From Siccibacter turicensis LMG 23730 (GTDB lineage: Bacteria; Pseudomonadota; Gammaproteobacteria; Enterobacterales; Enterobacteriaceae), in NCBI RefSeq assembly GCF_000463155.2, contig NZ_AWFZ01000042.1, positions 361,557 through 425,556 on the forward strand: DNA of 64,000 bases. Reading direction: 5' to 3'. The position numbers were made by a program, and so were the translations under genes. The notes below the pieces were generated by a model that was given only the letters and a program-made list of their open reading frames with translations, did not search any database and was not told the DNA's origin. How positions within the stretch are numbered: position 1 is the stretch's first letter; each line of letters starts with the position of its first letter. Shown piece after piece: positions 43,325 through 52,723 of the stretch.

Positions 43325-44952
43325 GGTTCTTTCACCCCGGCGCTGTCGCGCGTCACCCCGGCGAACGAGGCATTGCCAAACGGACTGAGCACCAGCCCTT
43401 TAATATCCGAGCGGTGGGCCTGCAGGCGCAGCGACGAGGCCAGCGGCAGCACCGGCAGTTCGCGCGCCAGAATTTTCTGCGCCGTGTCGTAGACCTCAAT
43501 GCGCGAGGCCAGCTGCTGCGAGGTGAGGGCGTTACGCAGCACCTCATCAAACTGCGGGTTGCACCAGCGGGCGTAGTTGGTCTGGGAACGGATGGCCGCG
43601 CAGCTCAGCAGCGGACGGAAGAAGCTGTCCGGATCGTTACTGTCGGTTGACCAGCCGGCGAGGGTTAAATCGTGGTCCATGTCCATCAGGCGCGCCTCCT
43701 GGAAGCGGCCCTCCACCGGGACGATGATCACCTCAACCCCAATCTGCGCCATATCCGCCTGAATCAGCTCGGCGGTTTTCAGCGGGCTGGGATTCCAGGC
43801 CTGGGAACTGGTGGGCACCCACAGCTGCAGCGTCAGGTTTTCAATCCCCAGCGCCTTGAGCCGGGCGCGCGCTTTGGCCGGGTTGTATTCGGTGATGGTC
43901 GAGGTGCTGTCGTAGGCCCAGGAGGCGCGCGGCAGGATAGACGCCGCGGTCTCGGCGGTGCCGTAGTAGATGGACTGCATCAGGCGCTCGTTGTTGATCG
44001 CCAGCGCCAGGGCGTGACGCACCTCGGGGTTATTGAGCGGTGCTTTATTGGTGTTGAACGCCAGATAGGCGATGTTCATGCCGGGACGCAGCGTCATGCG
44101 CAGACGCGGGTCGTCGCGCATCACCGTCAGCTGGCTGGCCGCCGGCCACGCCAGCACGTCGCACTCGCCGGTCAACAGTTTCGAGAGGCGACCGGTACCG
44201 CCGGAGCCGAGATCCACCACCACCTGCGGCATCAGCGGCGTGCCGCGCCAGAAGTGCGGATGGCGCTGCAGGCGAATGTACTGCCCGGCGCGGTATTCCC
44301 CCAGCAGGAACGGGCCGGTGCCGACCGGTTCACGATCGAACAGCTCCTGACGATCCACCGCGGCCAGACGGTCAGCGTACTCTGCCGACATCACCGAGGC
44401 GTAGTGCGTGGCCAGATGCCATAAGAAAGAGGCGTCCGGGCGCACGAGGCGAAACTCCACGGTGCGGCTGTTGATTTTGCGCACGCTGCGCACGGTATCG
44501 GCGAACTGCAGGCTGTCGAAATAGGGGAAGCTGCCGCCGTTGATGGTGTGCCAGGGATTGGTGCGGTCAATGATGCGCTGGAAGGTGAACACCACGTCGT
44601 CAGCATTCATCGCGCGGGTAGGGGTAAACCACGCGGTTGTCTGAAACTGCACGCCGCTGCGTAGATGAAAACGGTAGGTGGCGCCGTTATCCAGCACTTC
44701 CCAGCTTTCGGCCAGTTCCGGCACCAGCCGGTAGGTATAGGGGTCGACGTCGAGCAGCCGCTCGTAAATCTGGGCGGCCAGCGTATCGACGATCAGCCCG
44801 CTGCTGGCTTTCTGCGGGCTAAAGGTGTTGACCTGACCGTTAACGCAATAGACAAAACCGCTCTGGCGAATGTCGCCAGGCGGCGTGGCAGCCTGCGTCT
44901 GGCCCGCGAGAAAACCACACGTCATCAACAGGAAAGAGAGAAATACGCGCAT
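43321..44952 (-). CDS. sapA: SapA periplasmic peptide-binding protein
   Basis: A 543-residue family-5 solute-binding protein (DppA/OppA type). The N-terminal signal [21 protein letters not shown] ends at an AxA-like site before ATPPG. Core motifs [18 protein letters not shown] and [20 protein letters not shown] match E. coli SapA (547 residues). It binds cationic antimicrobial peptides and haem in related species. The start at 44952 follows homology; an ATG 17 codons upstream would spoil the signal peptide. First sap gene. Confidence 0.96.
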   Translation of the reverse strand: MRVFLSFLLMTCGFLAGQTQAATPPGDIRQSGFVYCVNGQVNTFSPQKASSGLIVDTLAAQIYERLLDVDPYTYRLVPELAESWEVLDNGATYRFHLRSGVQFQTTAWFTPTRAMNADDVVFTFQRIIDRTNPWHTINGGSFPYFDSLQFADTVRSVRKINSRTVEFRLVRPDASFLWHLATHYASVMSAEYADRLAAVDRQELFDREPVGTGPFLLGEYRAGQYIRLQRHPHFWRGTPLMPQVVVDLGSGGTGRLSKLLTGECDVLAWPAASQLTVMRDDPRLRMTLRPGMNIAYLAFNTNKAPLNNPEVRHALALAINNERLMQSIYYGTAETAASILPRASWAYDSTSTITEYNPAKARARLKALGIENLTLQLWVPTSSQAWNPSPLKTAELIQADMAQIGVEVIIVPVEGRFQEARLMDMDHDLTLAGWSTDSNDPDSFFRPLLSCAAIRSQTNYARWCNPQFDEVLRNALTSQQLASRIEVYDTAQKILARELPVLPLASSLRLQAHRSDIKGLVLSPFGNASFAGVTRDSAGVKEP

Positions 44953-45069
44953 TAGAGTATGAGTTTTTAAGACGAATAGCCAAAGTGTATCGCACTTAGG
45001 CACGCCGCGTAAAAATCTCTACCCTTTAGCTGTAAAAACGCGCGTTTTTATCCCGGAATTGCCATCGGT

Positions 45070-46056
45070 TCAGCGAATCGCATGCTTTTTCAAAAGCGCA
45101 CGCAGCTGGTGATAGGTCACACCCAGCAGTTCCGCCGCCTGTTTCTGGTTATATCGGGCCTGGACGAGACTCTGGCGCAGCAGCGCTTCCTCCTGATGCG
45201 TCTGCCACTCACGCAGGTCTAGCGGCAGGGCGGGCAGCTTATCTGCGGCCTGTGCCACGCCCGGCGCGGGAACGTCTGACGCGGTGCGCTGGAAGGGGTC
45301 GAGAATAATCTCGTCCACCGGCGCGTCGCTGGTGCCGTGCCGGTACACCGAGCGTTCAACCACGTTTTTCAGCTCGCGAATATTGCCCGGCCAGCCGTAG
45401 TTGAGCAGGATCGCTTCCGCATCTGGGGTAAAGCCCGGAAACAGCGGCAGGCCCAGTTCGCGGCACATCTGAATGGCGAACTGCTCCGCCAGCAGCATGA
45501 TGTCGGTGCGGCGCTCGCGCAGCGGGGGAAGGTTCACCACGTCAAACGCCAGCCTGTCGAGCAGATCGGCGCGGAATTTGCCCTCCTGCACCAGGCCGGG
45601 CAGATCGGCATTGGTGGCGCACACCAGCCGGACGTTGACCTGCAGCGGCTGGCTGCCGCCGACGCGCTCCAGCTCGCCGTACTCAATCACGCGCAGCAAC
45701 TTCTCCTGCACCAGCATCGGGGCGGTGGCCAGCTCGTCAAGAAACAGCGTCCCGCCGTCGGCGCGCTCGAAGCGTCCCGGATGGCGTTTCTGCGCCCCGG
45801 TAAAGGCACCAGCCTCATGCCCGAACAGCTCGGTATCGAGCAGGTTTTCGTTGAGCGCTGCGCAGTTGAGGGAGATAAACGGCGCCTGCCAGCGGCGGGA
45901 GAGGTAGTGCAGGCGGTTAGCGATAAGCTCTTTCCCGGTACCGCGCTCGCCGATCACCAGTACCGGTTTGTTGAGCGGCGCGAGGCGGGAGACCTGCTCC
46001 AGCACTTCTATAAAGGCGTTGGCTTCGCCAATCAGCGTCTCTTTTTGTTCGGACAT
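45070..46056 (-). CDS. pspF: PspF, sigma-54 enhancer-binding activator of psp
   Basis: A 328-residue AAA+ activator. Walker A GERGTGKE, the sigma-54-contacting loop HEAGAFTGAQ, Walker B GTLFLDELATAP, and a C-terminal Fis-type helix-turn-helix (NQKQAAELLGVTYHQ). It lacks an N-terminal receiver domain, as PspF does; PspA binds and restrains it directly. Start at MSEQKETLIGEAN. Divergent from pspA. In K-12 the puu putrescine genes lie between pspF and sapA; here only 117 bases separate them. Confidence 0.97.
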   Translation of the reverse strand: MSEQKETLIGEANAFIEVLEQVSRLAPLNKPVLVIGERGTGKELIANRLHYLSRRWQAPFISLNCAALNENLLDTELFGHEAGAFTGAQKRHPGRFERADGGTLFLDELATAPMLVQEKLLRVIEYGELERVGGSQPLQVNVRLVCATNADLPGLVQEGKFRADLLDRLAFDVVNLPPLRERRTDIMLLAEQFAIQMCRELGLPLFPGFTPDAEAILLNYGWPGNIRELKNVVERSVYRHGTSDAPVDEIILDPFQRTASDVPAPGVAQAADKLPALPLDLREWQTHQEEALLRQSLVQARYNQKQAAELLGVTYHQLRALLKKHAIR

Positions 46057-46154
46057 GATGAAATTAACCACTTGTTAGTGAATGTCACCGCTATAGCCTG
46101 GCACAGAACAGGCGCGTTCACACCCTTTTTACCAGATAACAGTAACTTACAAAG

Positions 46155-46171
46155 TTGGCACGATAATTGGA
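46155..46171 (+). promoter_or_regulatory. Sigma-54 promoter of pspABCD
   Basis: TTGGCACGATAATTGGA matches the sigma-54 pattern TGGCACG-N4-TTGCW in spacing and at -24; the -12 dinucleotide is GG, not GC (E. coli pspA has GT). It lies 51 bases before pspA, with AT-rich sequence upstream for IHF and PspF. Confidence 0.85.
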
Positions 46172-46221
46172 TTATTAAATTCAGACGGGCTTTGCCCATC
46201 CCATAACTGGAGGAATTAACA

Positions 46222-46887
46222 ATGGGTATTTTTTCACGCTTTGCCGACATCGTGAACGCCAACATCAACTCCCTGCTTGAGAAAGCGGAAGATCCGCAGA
46301 AGCTGGTGCGTCTGATGATTCAGGAAATGGAAGATACGCTGGTGGAAGTCCGCTCCACGTCGGCCCGTGCGCTGGCTGAGAAAAAACAGCTGTCACGCCG
46401 CATTGAGCAGGCGACCGCGCAGCAGGCCGAATGGCAGGAAAAAGCCGAGCTGGCGCTGCGTAAAGAGAAAGACGATCTGGCGCGCGCCGCGCTGATTGAA
46501 AAACAGAAGCTGACCGACCTTATCGCGCTGCTGCAGGACGAAGCCGCCCAGGTGGATGAAACCCTGGCACGCATGAAGACCGAAATCGGCGAGCTGGAGA
46601 ACAAGCTTTCTGAAACCCGCGCACGCCAGCAGGCGCTGACGCTGCGTCATCAGGCGGCATCCTCTTCTCGCGACGTGCGCCGTCAGCTCGACAGCGGCAA
46701 GATTGATGAAGCGATGGCCCGCTTTGAGTCCTTTGAGCGCCGTATCGACCACATGGAAGCGGAAGCGGAAAGCCACCGTTTCGGTAAGCAGAAGAACCTC
46801 GATCAGCAGTTTGCCGAGCTGCAGGCGGATGATGAAATCAACGCCCAGCTTGAAGCCCTGAAAGCTAAAGTACGCGACGGTCAATAA
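46222..46887 (+). CDS. pspA: Phage shock protein A
   Basis: A 221-residue peripheral membrane protein of the PspA/IM30 (bacterial ESCRT-III) family, almost wholly coiled coil. An N-terminal amphipathic helix ([19 protein letters not shown]) binds stressed membranes. It inhibits PspF in rest and, when the membrane is stressed, oligomerises to keep the proton gradient. A GGAGGAAT ribosome site precedes it. A GC-rich hairpin follows the stop. Confidence 0.98.
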   Translation: MGIFSRFADIVNANINSLLEKAEDPQKLVRLMIQEMEDTLVEVRSTSARALAEKKQLSRRIEQATAQQAEWQEKAELALRKEKDDLARAALIEKQKLTDLIALLQDEAAQVDETLARMKTEIGELENKLSETRARQQALTLRHQAASSSRDVRRQLDSGKIDEAMARFESFERRIDHMEAEAESHRFGKQKNLDQQFAELQADDEINAQLEALKAKVRDGQ

Positions 46888-46895
46888 TGAAAAAG

Positions 46896-46915
46896 GCGGC
46901 GCCCGAGCGCGCCGC
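46896..46915 (+). repeat. Intra-operon hairpin between pspA and pspB
   Basis: GCGGCGC (46896-46902) with GCGCCGC (46909-46915), loop six bases, in the 51-base gap. No T-run, so it is more likely an mRNA-stabilising or partial-termination element that favours pspA over pspBCD. Confidence 0.5.
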
Positions 46916-46938
46916 GATAGCAGACGTAAGGAGTACAC

Positions 46939-47169
46939 ATGAGCGCCCTTTTTCTTGCCATTCCGCTGACGATTTTCGTGCTGTTCGTCGCGCCGATTTG
47001 GCTCTGGCTGCACTACAACAACCGCGCCGCACGCAGCGGGGAGCTGAGCCAGAGCGAGCAGCAGCGCCTTGCCGCGCTGACCGACGAGGCGCGCCGGATG
47101 CGCGAACGTATTGAGACGCTGGAGCAGATCCTGGATGCCGAACACCCGAACTGGAGGAACCCGTCATGA
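46939..47169 (+). CDS. pspB: Phage shock protein B
   Basis: A 76-residue inner-membrane protein: one N-terminal helix (LFLAIPLTIFVLFVAPIWLW) and a cytoplasmic coiled coil rich in Glu/Arg. With PspC it senses stress and draws PspA from PspF. It overlaps pspC by four bases (ATGA). Confidence 0.95.
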   Translation: MSALFLAIPLTIFVLFVAPIWLWLHYNNRAARSGELSQSEQQRLAALTDEARRMRERIETLEQILDAEHPNWRNPS

Positions 47170-47525
47170 CCCGCACCTTTGCAGGCCGTAAACTGTGGCG
47201 TATGCCGCAACAGGGAATGGTGAAAGGCGTCTGCGCCGGTATCGCATACTATCTTGATGTCCCCGTGAAACTGGTCCGGGTGATTACCGTGCTGGCGATG
47301 CTCTTTGGCCTGTTTTTCCTGGTCGTTGTGGCCTATATCGCCCTGACGTTTGTGCTCGACCCGATGCCCGCCGGGGCAGAGGAGGGCGAGATTAGCCCCA
47401 CCAGCCAGCAGCTGTTGGACAGCGTTGATGCCCAGCTTGCCGCTGGCGAAACGCGGTTACGTGCCATGGAGCGCTACGTGACGTCGGATACCTTCTCGCT
47501 GCGCAGCCGTTTCCGTCAGCTTTAA
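47166..47525 (+). CDS. pspC: Phage shock protein C
   Basis: A 119-residue protein with the PspC domain: LWRMPQQGMVKGVCAGIAYYLD followed by a membrane segment (VITVLAMLFGLFFLVVVAYIALTFVL) and a C-terminal periplasmic/cytoplasmic tail with a leucine-zipper-like pattern. Partner of PspB in signal sensing. Confidence 0.96.
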   Translation: MTRTFAGRKLWRMPQQGMVKGVCAGIAYYLDVPVKLVRVITVLAMLFGLFFLVVVAYIALTFVLDPMPAGAEEGEISPTSQQLLDSVDAQLAAGETRLRAMERYVTSDTFSLRSRFRQL

Positions 47526-47557
47526 TCTGGGGGGCCACGCCCCCTTAATGAGGTTCC

Positions 47558-47806
47558 ATGTATTCTGATTCTAAATGGCACACCGCCGGCCGCCGCGCCA
47601 CCCCGGTACTGAAGTTCGCCGGTAAAATGGTGCTGCTGACCGCGTTACGCTACGGCCCCGCAGGCGTCGCCGGTTGGGCAGTGAAATCCGTTGCGCGCCG
47701 CCCGGCGAAAATGCTGCTGGCGTTCGCCCTCGAACCGCTGCTTAAGAAAGTCGCCACCCGCTTCAGCGCCCGCTATCTGCAAAAACGCCCGCCGCTTTCC
47801 CGATAA
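47558..47806 (+). CDS. pspD: Phage shock protein D
   Basis: An 82-residue protein; E. coli PspD has 73. Conserved core [29 protein letters not shown] and FALEPLL. The start at 47558 gives [13 protein letters not shown]; the C-terminus is longer ([11 protein letters not shown]). Peripheral membrane protein, role minor. pspE, which follows in K-12, is missing here. Confidence 0.9.
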   Translation: MYSDSKWHTAGRRATPVLKFAGKMVLLTALRYGPAGVAGWAVKSVARRPAKMLLAFALEPLLKKVATRFSARYLQKRPPLSR

Positions 47807-47837
47807 ACGCTGCGCTCCGGCGCAGCCGTTCACAGTC

Positions 47838-47859
47838 AAATTTGAGTTAGTTCACATTT
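47838..47859 (+). promoter_or_regulatory. CRP-like site upstream of ycjM
   Basis: The 22-base element runs from AAATTTGAG to TTCACATTT and matches the symmetric CRP consensus at 18 positions, with a perfect right half. A TTGACA -35 follows at 47917-47922 with a weak -10 TAGTCT (47940-47945). Catabolite control of the ycj sugar cluster is thus plausible. Confidence 0.45.
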
Positions 47860-47933
47860 ACTGATCTTACTGCATTAATTGCGCTATTTTTTCAGCATTC
47901 TCCCGCCTCCGCTTCGTTGACAGAATAATAGGC

Positions 47934-47968
47934 CGGGAGTAGTCTCGCTTTCCGTGGGACCGCTACCA
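47934..47968 (+). promoter_or_regulatory. Candidate operator(s) for YcjW before ycjM
   Basis: Two imperfect 14-base palindromes, CGGGAGTAGTCTCG (47934-47947) and TGGGACCGCTACCA (47955-47968), each with five of seven half-site positions symmetric, sit over the presumed -10 and start region. LacI-type repressors such as YcjW bind sites of this size. The link is positional only. Confidence 0.28.
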
Positions 47969-47982
47969 TGGAAAAGGACGCT

Positions 47983-49665
47983 ATGCAGAAAATAACAGAG
48001 TTACTCACGGAAATTTACGGCGAAGCATTTACCGATGCGCACCTTAAGCAGCTAACGGAGAATATTTCCGCCTGCGCCAGGGAAATAAACCGTCCGCGCA
48101 AACCGGGGTGGGATGAAAATGATGTGGTGCTTATTACCTACGCCGATCAATTCTCCTGTGAAGGGAAGGCGCGATTAAAAACCCTCGATCGCATTCGCGC
48201 CCGCTGGCTGGCAAAGCAATTTTCCCATATTCATCTTCTGCCGTTTTATCCCTGGTCTTCCGACGATGGCTTTTCAGTTATTGATTATCATCAGGTCAAC
48301 CCGATAAGCGGCGACTGGCGAGATATTTCACGCCTCAATAATTCTACCCGTTTAATGTTCGATTTTGTCTGTAACCATATTTCCGCACGCAGCGAATGGT
48401 TTACTCGCTATCTGGCGCTGGACCCGCAATACGCTGATTTCTTTATTAACGTCGACCCCGCCACGGATTTATCGGCGGTGACGCGTCCGCGGGCGCTGCC
48501 GCTGTTATCGCCGTTTCGTGACGCCGCCGGCCGCGAGCGTCATCTGTGGACCACCTTCAGTGACGATCAGATTGACCTTAATTACGAAAATCCGCAGGTG
48601 CTGCTGGCGATGGTGGACGTGCTGCTCCACTACCTGCGCGAAGGGGCGGAGTATATCCGGCTCGATGCGGTGGGCTATATGTGGAAAACGCCGGGTACCC
48701 GCTGCATTCATTTGCCCAAAACCCACCTGCTGGTGAAGCTGTTCCGGGCCATCGTCGACCATGTAGCGCCGGGTACGCTTATCATTACCGAAACCAACGT
48801 GCCGCATCAGGATAATATTGCCTATCTGGGCAATGGCCACGATGAAGCGCATATGGTGTACCAGTTTACGCTCCCGCCGCTGGTGCTGCATGCCATCCAC
48901 ACCGGCTCGGTGGTGACGCTGTGCGAGTGGGCACAGTCGCTGCAACCGGTCTCTACCGAGACCACCTGGTTTAACTTTCTTGCCTCCCACGATGGCATCG
49001 GCCTCAATCCGCTGCGCGGTATTCTACCCGAAGAGGAGATTCTGGCGCTGGTCGATGCGCTCCAGCTGGAGGGCGCCCTGGTGAACTGGAAAAATAACCC
49101 TGACGGCAGCCGCAGCCCCTATGAAATAAACGTCACCTATATTGACGCCGTGAGCCGTCGTGACAGCAGTAATAATGAACGCCTGGCGCGGTTTATTATG
49201 GCGCACGCTATTTTGCTCTCCTTCCCGGGTGTACCGGCCATTTATATTCAGAGCATTCTCGGGGCGCGTAATGATTATGATGGCGTGAAGCGCCTCGGTT
49301 ATAACCGGGCCATTAACCGGCGTAAATATACCGAAAGTGAAATAGATGCGCTGCTCGGTGATACCCGTTCGCTTAATTATCAGGTTTATCAGCAGCTCTC
49401 TCACCTTATCAGACTTCGCCGTCAGCACTGTGCGTTTCATCCGGACAGCGCCTTTACGATTGAGGCGGTCGGGGAATCGGTTATTTGCCTGACGCGCACC
49501 GCCAATAACGGTGAAACGGTTATAGCATTATTTAATCTCGGGGAGACGCCGTTTTATGTTGAGTTGCCGCCGGGAGATTATCAGGAATTAATTACTGCCA
49601 CCACGCTCATCACGCCCGAAGTGATTGTGAAACCCTGGCAGGTTATGTGGCTTCGCCAACAGTAA
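47983..49665 (+). CDS. ycjM: YcjM, glucosylglycerate-type phosphorylase (GH13_18)
   Basis: A 560-residue GH13 subfamily-18 (sucrose phosphorylase-like) enzyme. The nucleophile Asp is in YIRLDAVGYMW and the acid/base Glu in IITETNVPH; FLASHDGIGLNP is the third conserved region. E. coli YcjM is a glucosylglycerate phosphorylase giving alpha-glucose 1-phosphate. I take the start at ATG 47983 (MQKITELL), with AAAGGAC before it; an ATG five codons earlier is possible. First gene of the ycj operon. Confidence 0.93.
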   Translation: MQKITELLTEIYGEAFTDAHLKQLTENISACAREINRPRKPGWDENDVVLITYADQFSCEGKARLKTLDRIRARWLAKQFSHIHLLPFYPWSSDDGFSVIDYHQVNPISGDWRDISRLNNSTRLMFDFVCNHISARSEWFTRYLALDPQYADFFINVDPATDLSAVTRPRALPLLSPFRDAAGRERHLWTTFSDDQIDLNYENPQVLLAMVDVLLHYLREGAEYIRLDAVGYMWKTPGTRCIHLPKTHLLVKLFRAIVDHVAPGTLIITETNVPHQDNIAYLGNGHDEAHMVYQFTLPPLVLHAIHTGSVVTLCEWAQSLQPVSTETTWFNFLASHDGIGLNPLRGILPEEEILALVDALQLEGALVNWKNNPDGSRSPYEINVTYIDAVSRRDSSNNERLARFIMAHAILLSFPGVPAIYIQSILGARNDYDGVKRLGYNRAINRRKYTESEIDALLGDTRSLNYQVYQQLSHLIRLRRQHCAFHPDSAFTIEAVGESVICLTRTANNGETVIALFNLGETPFYVELPPGDYQELITATTLITPEVIVKPWQVMWLRQQ

Positions 49666-49677
49666 AGGGAAATTACC

Positions 49678-50970
49678 ATGACAACAAAACGCACCGTGCT
49701 GTTATCAGCACTGATTGCCTGCGCCCTGATGACAGGCTGTAAGGATGATAAAAAGTCCGCGGTCACCATCGAGTTTATGCACTCGTCAGTGGAGCAGGAG
49801 CGCCAGGCGGTACTGACGCGCCTCATCGCCGAGTTCGAAAAACGCAACCCGGACATCACCGTGAAACAGGTGCCGGTTGAGGAGGACGCCTACAACACCA
49901 AGGTGATCACTCTGGCTCAGACCGGCGCGCTGCCGGAGGTGATTGAGATAAGCCATGACTACGCCAAGGTGATGGATAAAGAGCAGATGATCGACCGAGA
50001 GGCGATCGGTCATGTGATTCACGGCATGGGCGAACAGCAGTTCTACGATGGCGTGCTGCGTATCGTGCGTACCGAAGACGGCACGGCCTGGACCGGGGTA
50101 CCGATCAGCGCCTGGATCCAGGGCGTCTGGTATCACAAATCCGCCTTCGAAAAGGCCAATCTGGCACCGCCGCGCAACTGGTCGCTGCTGCTCGACGCTG
50201 CGAAAACCCTCAACGATCCCGCCCACAAGAAGTTTGGTATCGCGCTCCCTACCGCGGAAAGCGTGATCACCGAGCAGGCTTTCTCGCAGTTTGCGCTCTC
50301 TAACAATGCCAACGTGTTTAACGCCAATGGCGACATCACGGTGGACACCCCGGAAATGCGCCAGGCCCTGGACTACTACCGCCAGCTTGCCGCCTATACC
50401 ATGCCCGGCTCGAACGACGTCATGGAAGTGAAAGACGCCTTCATGAACGGCACCTCCGCGATGGCGATCTACTCCACCTATATTCTGCCGGCGGTTTACA
50501 AAGAGGGCAGCCCGGACGAAATCGGCTTTATGGTGCCCACCGAGACGTCGTCTGCGGTCTACGGCATGGTGACCTCGCTGACCATCACCGCCGGGCAGTC
50601 CAAGGAGGAGACCGCGGCCGCCGAGAAGTTTGTCGCCTTTATCGAAGAGGGGCAGAGCGCCGCCGACTGGGTGCTGATGTCGCCGGGCGCCGCACTGCCG
50701 GTGACCAAAGCGGTGAGCCAGATTCCGGCGTACAAGGACAACGCGGTGATCAAAGCCTTCGGCACGCTGCCGGCTGAGCTGATTGCCCAGTATCCCAACG
50801 TCAAAGTGTTCGGCTCGGTAGGGGATAAAAACTTCACCCGCATGGGAGACGTGACCGCCACCGGCGTGCTGAGCAGCATGGTGAACGGCGTTACCGTCGG
50901 TCATCACGCGGTGGCCGACGCCGTAGCCGGCAGCCAGAAGCGTCTTGACGCGCTGATCGCTCAGCAGTAA
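49678..50970 (+). CDS. ycjN: YcjN, ABC sugar-binding lipoprotein
   Basis: A 430-residue family-1 solute-binding protein with a lipoprotein signal (ALMTGC, Cys at about residue 21). Typical family blocks: VTIEFMHSSVEQERQAVLTR and GVPISAWIQGVWYHK. It should capture the glucoside for YcjOP-YcjV at the inner-membrane surface. Twelve bases after ycjM. Confidence 0.94.
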   Translation: MTTKRTVLLSALIACALMTGCKDDKKSAVTIEFMHSSVEQERQAVLTRLIAEFEKRNPDITVKQVPVEEDAYNTKVITLAQTGALPEVIEISHDYAKVMDKEQMIDREAIGHVIHGMGEQQFYDGVLRIVRTEDGTAWTGVPISAWIQGVWYHKSAFEKANLAPPRNWSLLLDAAKTLNDPAHKKFGIALPTAESVITEQAFSQFALSNNANVFNANGDITVDTPEMRQALDYYRQLAAYTMPGSNDVMEVKDAFMNGTSAMAIYSTYILPAVYKEGSPDEIGFMVPTETSSAVYGMVTSLTITAGQSKEETAAAEKFVAFIEEGQSAADWVLMSPGAALPVTKAVSQIPAYKDNAVIKAFGTLPAELIAQYPNVKVFGSVGDKNFTRMGDVTATGVLSSMVNGVTVGHHAVADAVAGSQKRLDALIAQQ

Positions 50971-50988
50971 TCGGCAGGGATACGCACA

Positions 50989-51869
50989 ATGAAAACGTGG
51001 TTCAACGGGCGTTCGGATATGCCGTTCGCTCTGTTACTTCTCGCCCCAGCCTGCTGCTGCTGGGGGGCCTGGTGCTCTGGCCGGCGCTGTCGAACGTCGA
51101 GATCAGCGTTCTGCGTCTGCCGCTTAACCCGCGTCTGACGCCGCGCTTTGTCGGGCTGGATAACTATATCCGCATCCTCTCCGACAGCGGATTCTGGCAC
51201 GCCCTGTGGCTGACCTTCTGGTACACCGCGCTGGTGGTGATCGGCAGTACGGCGCTGGGGCTGGGCGTGGCCATCTTCTTCAACCGCGAGTTTCGCCTGC
51301 GTAAAACCGCGCGCTCGCTGGTGCTGCTCTCCTACGTGACGCCCTCCATTTCGCTGGTGTTCGCGTGGAAGTATATGTTCAACAACGGCTACGGCATCGT
51401 GAACTGGGTGGCGGGGGATCTGCTTCACCTCTACGATCGCGCGCCGCTGTGGTTTGACAACCCCGGCAGCAGCTTTGTGCTGGTGGTGCTGTTCGCCATC
51501 TGGCGCTATTTCCCGTACGCCTTTATCTCCTTCCTGGCGATCCTGCAAACCATCGATAAGTCGCTGTACGAGGCGGCAGAGATGGACGGCGCCAACGGCT
51601 GGCAGCGGTTTCGCATCGTTACGCTCCCGGCGATCCTGCCGGTGCTGGCCACCGTCCTGACCCTGCGCGCCATCTGGATGTTCTATATGTTTGCCGACGT
51701 CTGGCTGCTCACCAGCAAGGTCGATATTCTCGGCGTCTATCTCTACAAAACCGCGTTTGCCTTCAACGACCTGGGCAAGGCGGCCGCCATCTCCGTGGTG
51801 CTGTTCATCATTATCTTCGCGGTGATCCTGCTCACCCGTAAACGAGTGAATCTCTATGGCAATAAATAA
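50989..51869 (+). pseudogene. ycjO: ycjO sugar permease, apparently frameshifted near 51047
   Basis: The expected start, ATG at 50989, reads MKTWFNGRSDMPFALLLLAP and then goes out of frame; homology resumes one frame over as SLLLLGGLVLWPALSN and continues to the stop at 51869. One extra C in the CCCC run near 51047 would restore a 293-residue protein like E. coli YcjO through the first membrane helix. Either the gene lost a base or this is a homopolymer sequencing error. Translation from GTG 50997 would give 290 residues with a damaged first helix. The rest is an intact MalF-type permease with docking loop EAAEMDGANGWQRF. Overlaps ycjP by 14 bases. Confidence 0.8.
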
Positions 51870-52698
51870 ACGTACCCTGAAACGGGTCGGGTTCTATGCC
51901 GGACTGGTGGCGTTTCTGTTCTTCACGCTGCTGCCGTTTTTCGTGATGCTGATGACCTCGTTCAAAAGCCCGAAAGAGGCGATTTCGCTGCATCCGACGC
52001 TGCTGCCGCAGCACTGGACCCTGGAGCACTATCTCGACATTTTTAATCCGCTGATCTTTCCGTTCGTCACCTACTTTCGCAACAGCCTGGTGGTAGCGGT
52101 CAGCGCCTCGGTGGTGGCGGTGTTCATTGGCATTCTCGGCGCCTATGCGCTGTCGCGCCTGCGCTTCAAGGGGCGAACCACCATCAATGCCAGCTTTTAT
52201 ACGGTGTACATGTTTTCCGGGATTTTGCTGGTGGTGCCGCTGTTCAAAATCATCACCGCGCTTGGCATCTACGACACCGAACTGGCGCTGATCGTCACCA
52301 TGGTCACCCAGACGCTGCCCACCGCGGTCTTCATGCTGAAAAGCTACTTCGACACCATCCCGGATGAGATCGAAGAAGCCGCGATGGTCGACGGACTTAA
52401 CCGGCTACAGATCATCTTCTACATCACCGTGCCGCTGGCGATTTCCGGGCTGGTCTCGGTGTTCGTCTACTGCTTTATGGTGGCGTGGAACGACTATCTG
52501 TTTGCCTCGATTTTCCTCTCCAGCGCCAGCAACTTCACGCTGCCGGTCGGACTGAACGCCTTGTTCAGCACGCCGGACTACGTCTGGGGACGCATGATGG
52601 CGGCATCGCTGGTTACCGCGCTGCCGGTCATTCTGATGTACGCCCTGTCTGAACGTTTTATCAAAAGTGGTTTGACCGCCGGCGGCGTTAAGGGCTAA
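51856..52698 (+). CDS. ycjP: YcjP sugar permease
   Basis: A 280-residue MalG-type ABC permease with six membrane segments and the EAA docking loop IEEAAMVDGLNRLQIIFYIT. Very close to E. coli YcjP. Pairs with YcjO; powered by YcjV. It starts inside the end of ycjO, so any true loss of ycjO translation near the start could affect its expression. Confidence 0.95.
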   Translation: MAINKRTLKRVGFYAGLVAFLFFTLLPFFVMLMTSFKSPKEAISLHPTLLPQHWTLEHYLDIFNPLIFPFVTYFRNSLVVAVSASVVAVFIGILGAYALSRLRFKGRTTINASFYTVYMFSGILLVVPLFKIITALGIYDTELALIVTMVTQTLPTAVFMLKSYFDTIPDEIEEAAMVDGLNRLQIIFYITVPLAISGLVSVFVYCFMVAWNDYLFASIFLSSASNFTLPVGLNALFSTPDYVWGRMMAASLVTALPVILMYALSERFIKSGLTAGGVKG

Positions 52699-52723
52699 GG
52701 CGGCCATTGTTTAAGGAGAAATG

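Noticed and set aside
49786-50907. 373-codon minus-strand frame opposite ycjN
   Set aside because: Antisense shadow of a well-identified solute-binding protein; composition is His/Arg/Gly-rich without domain motifs.
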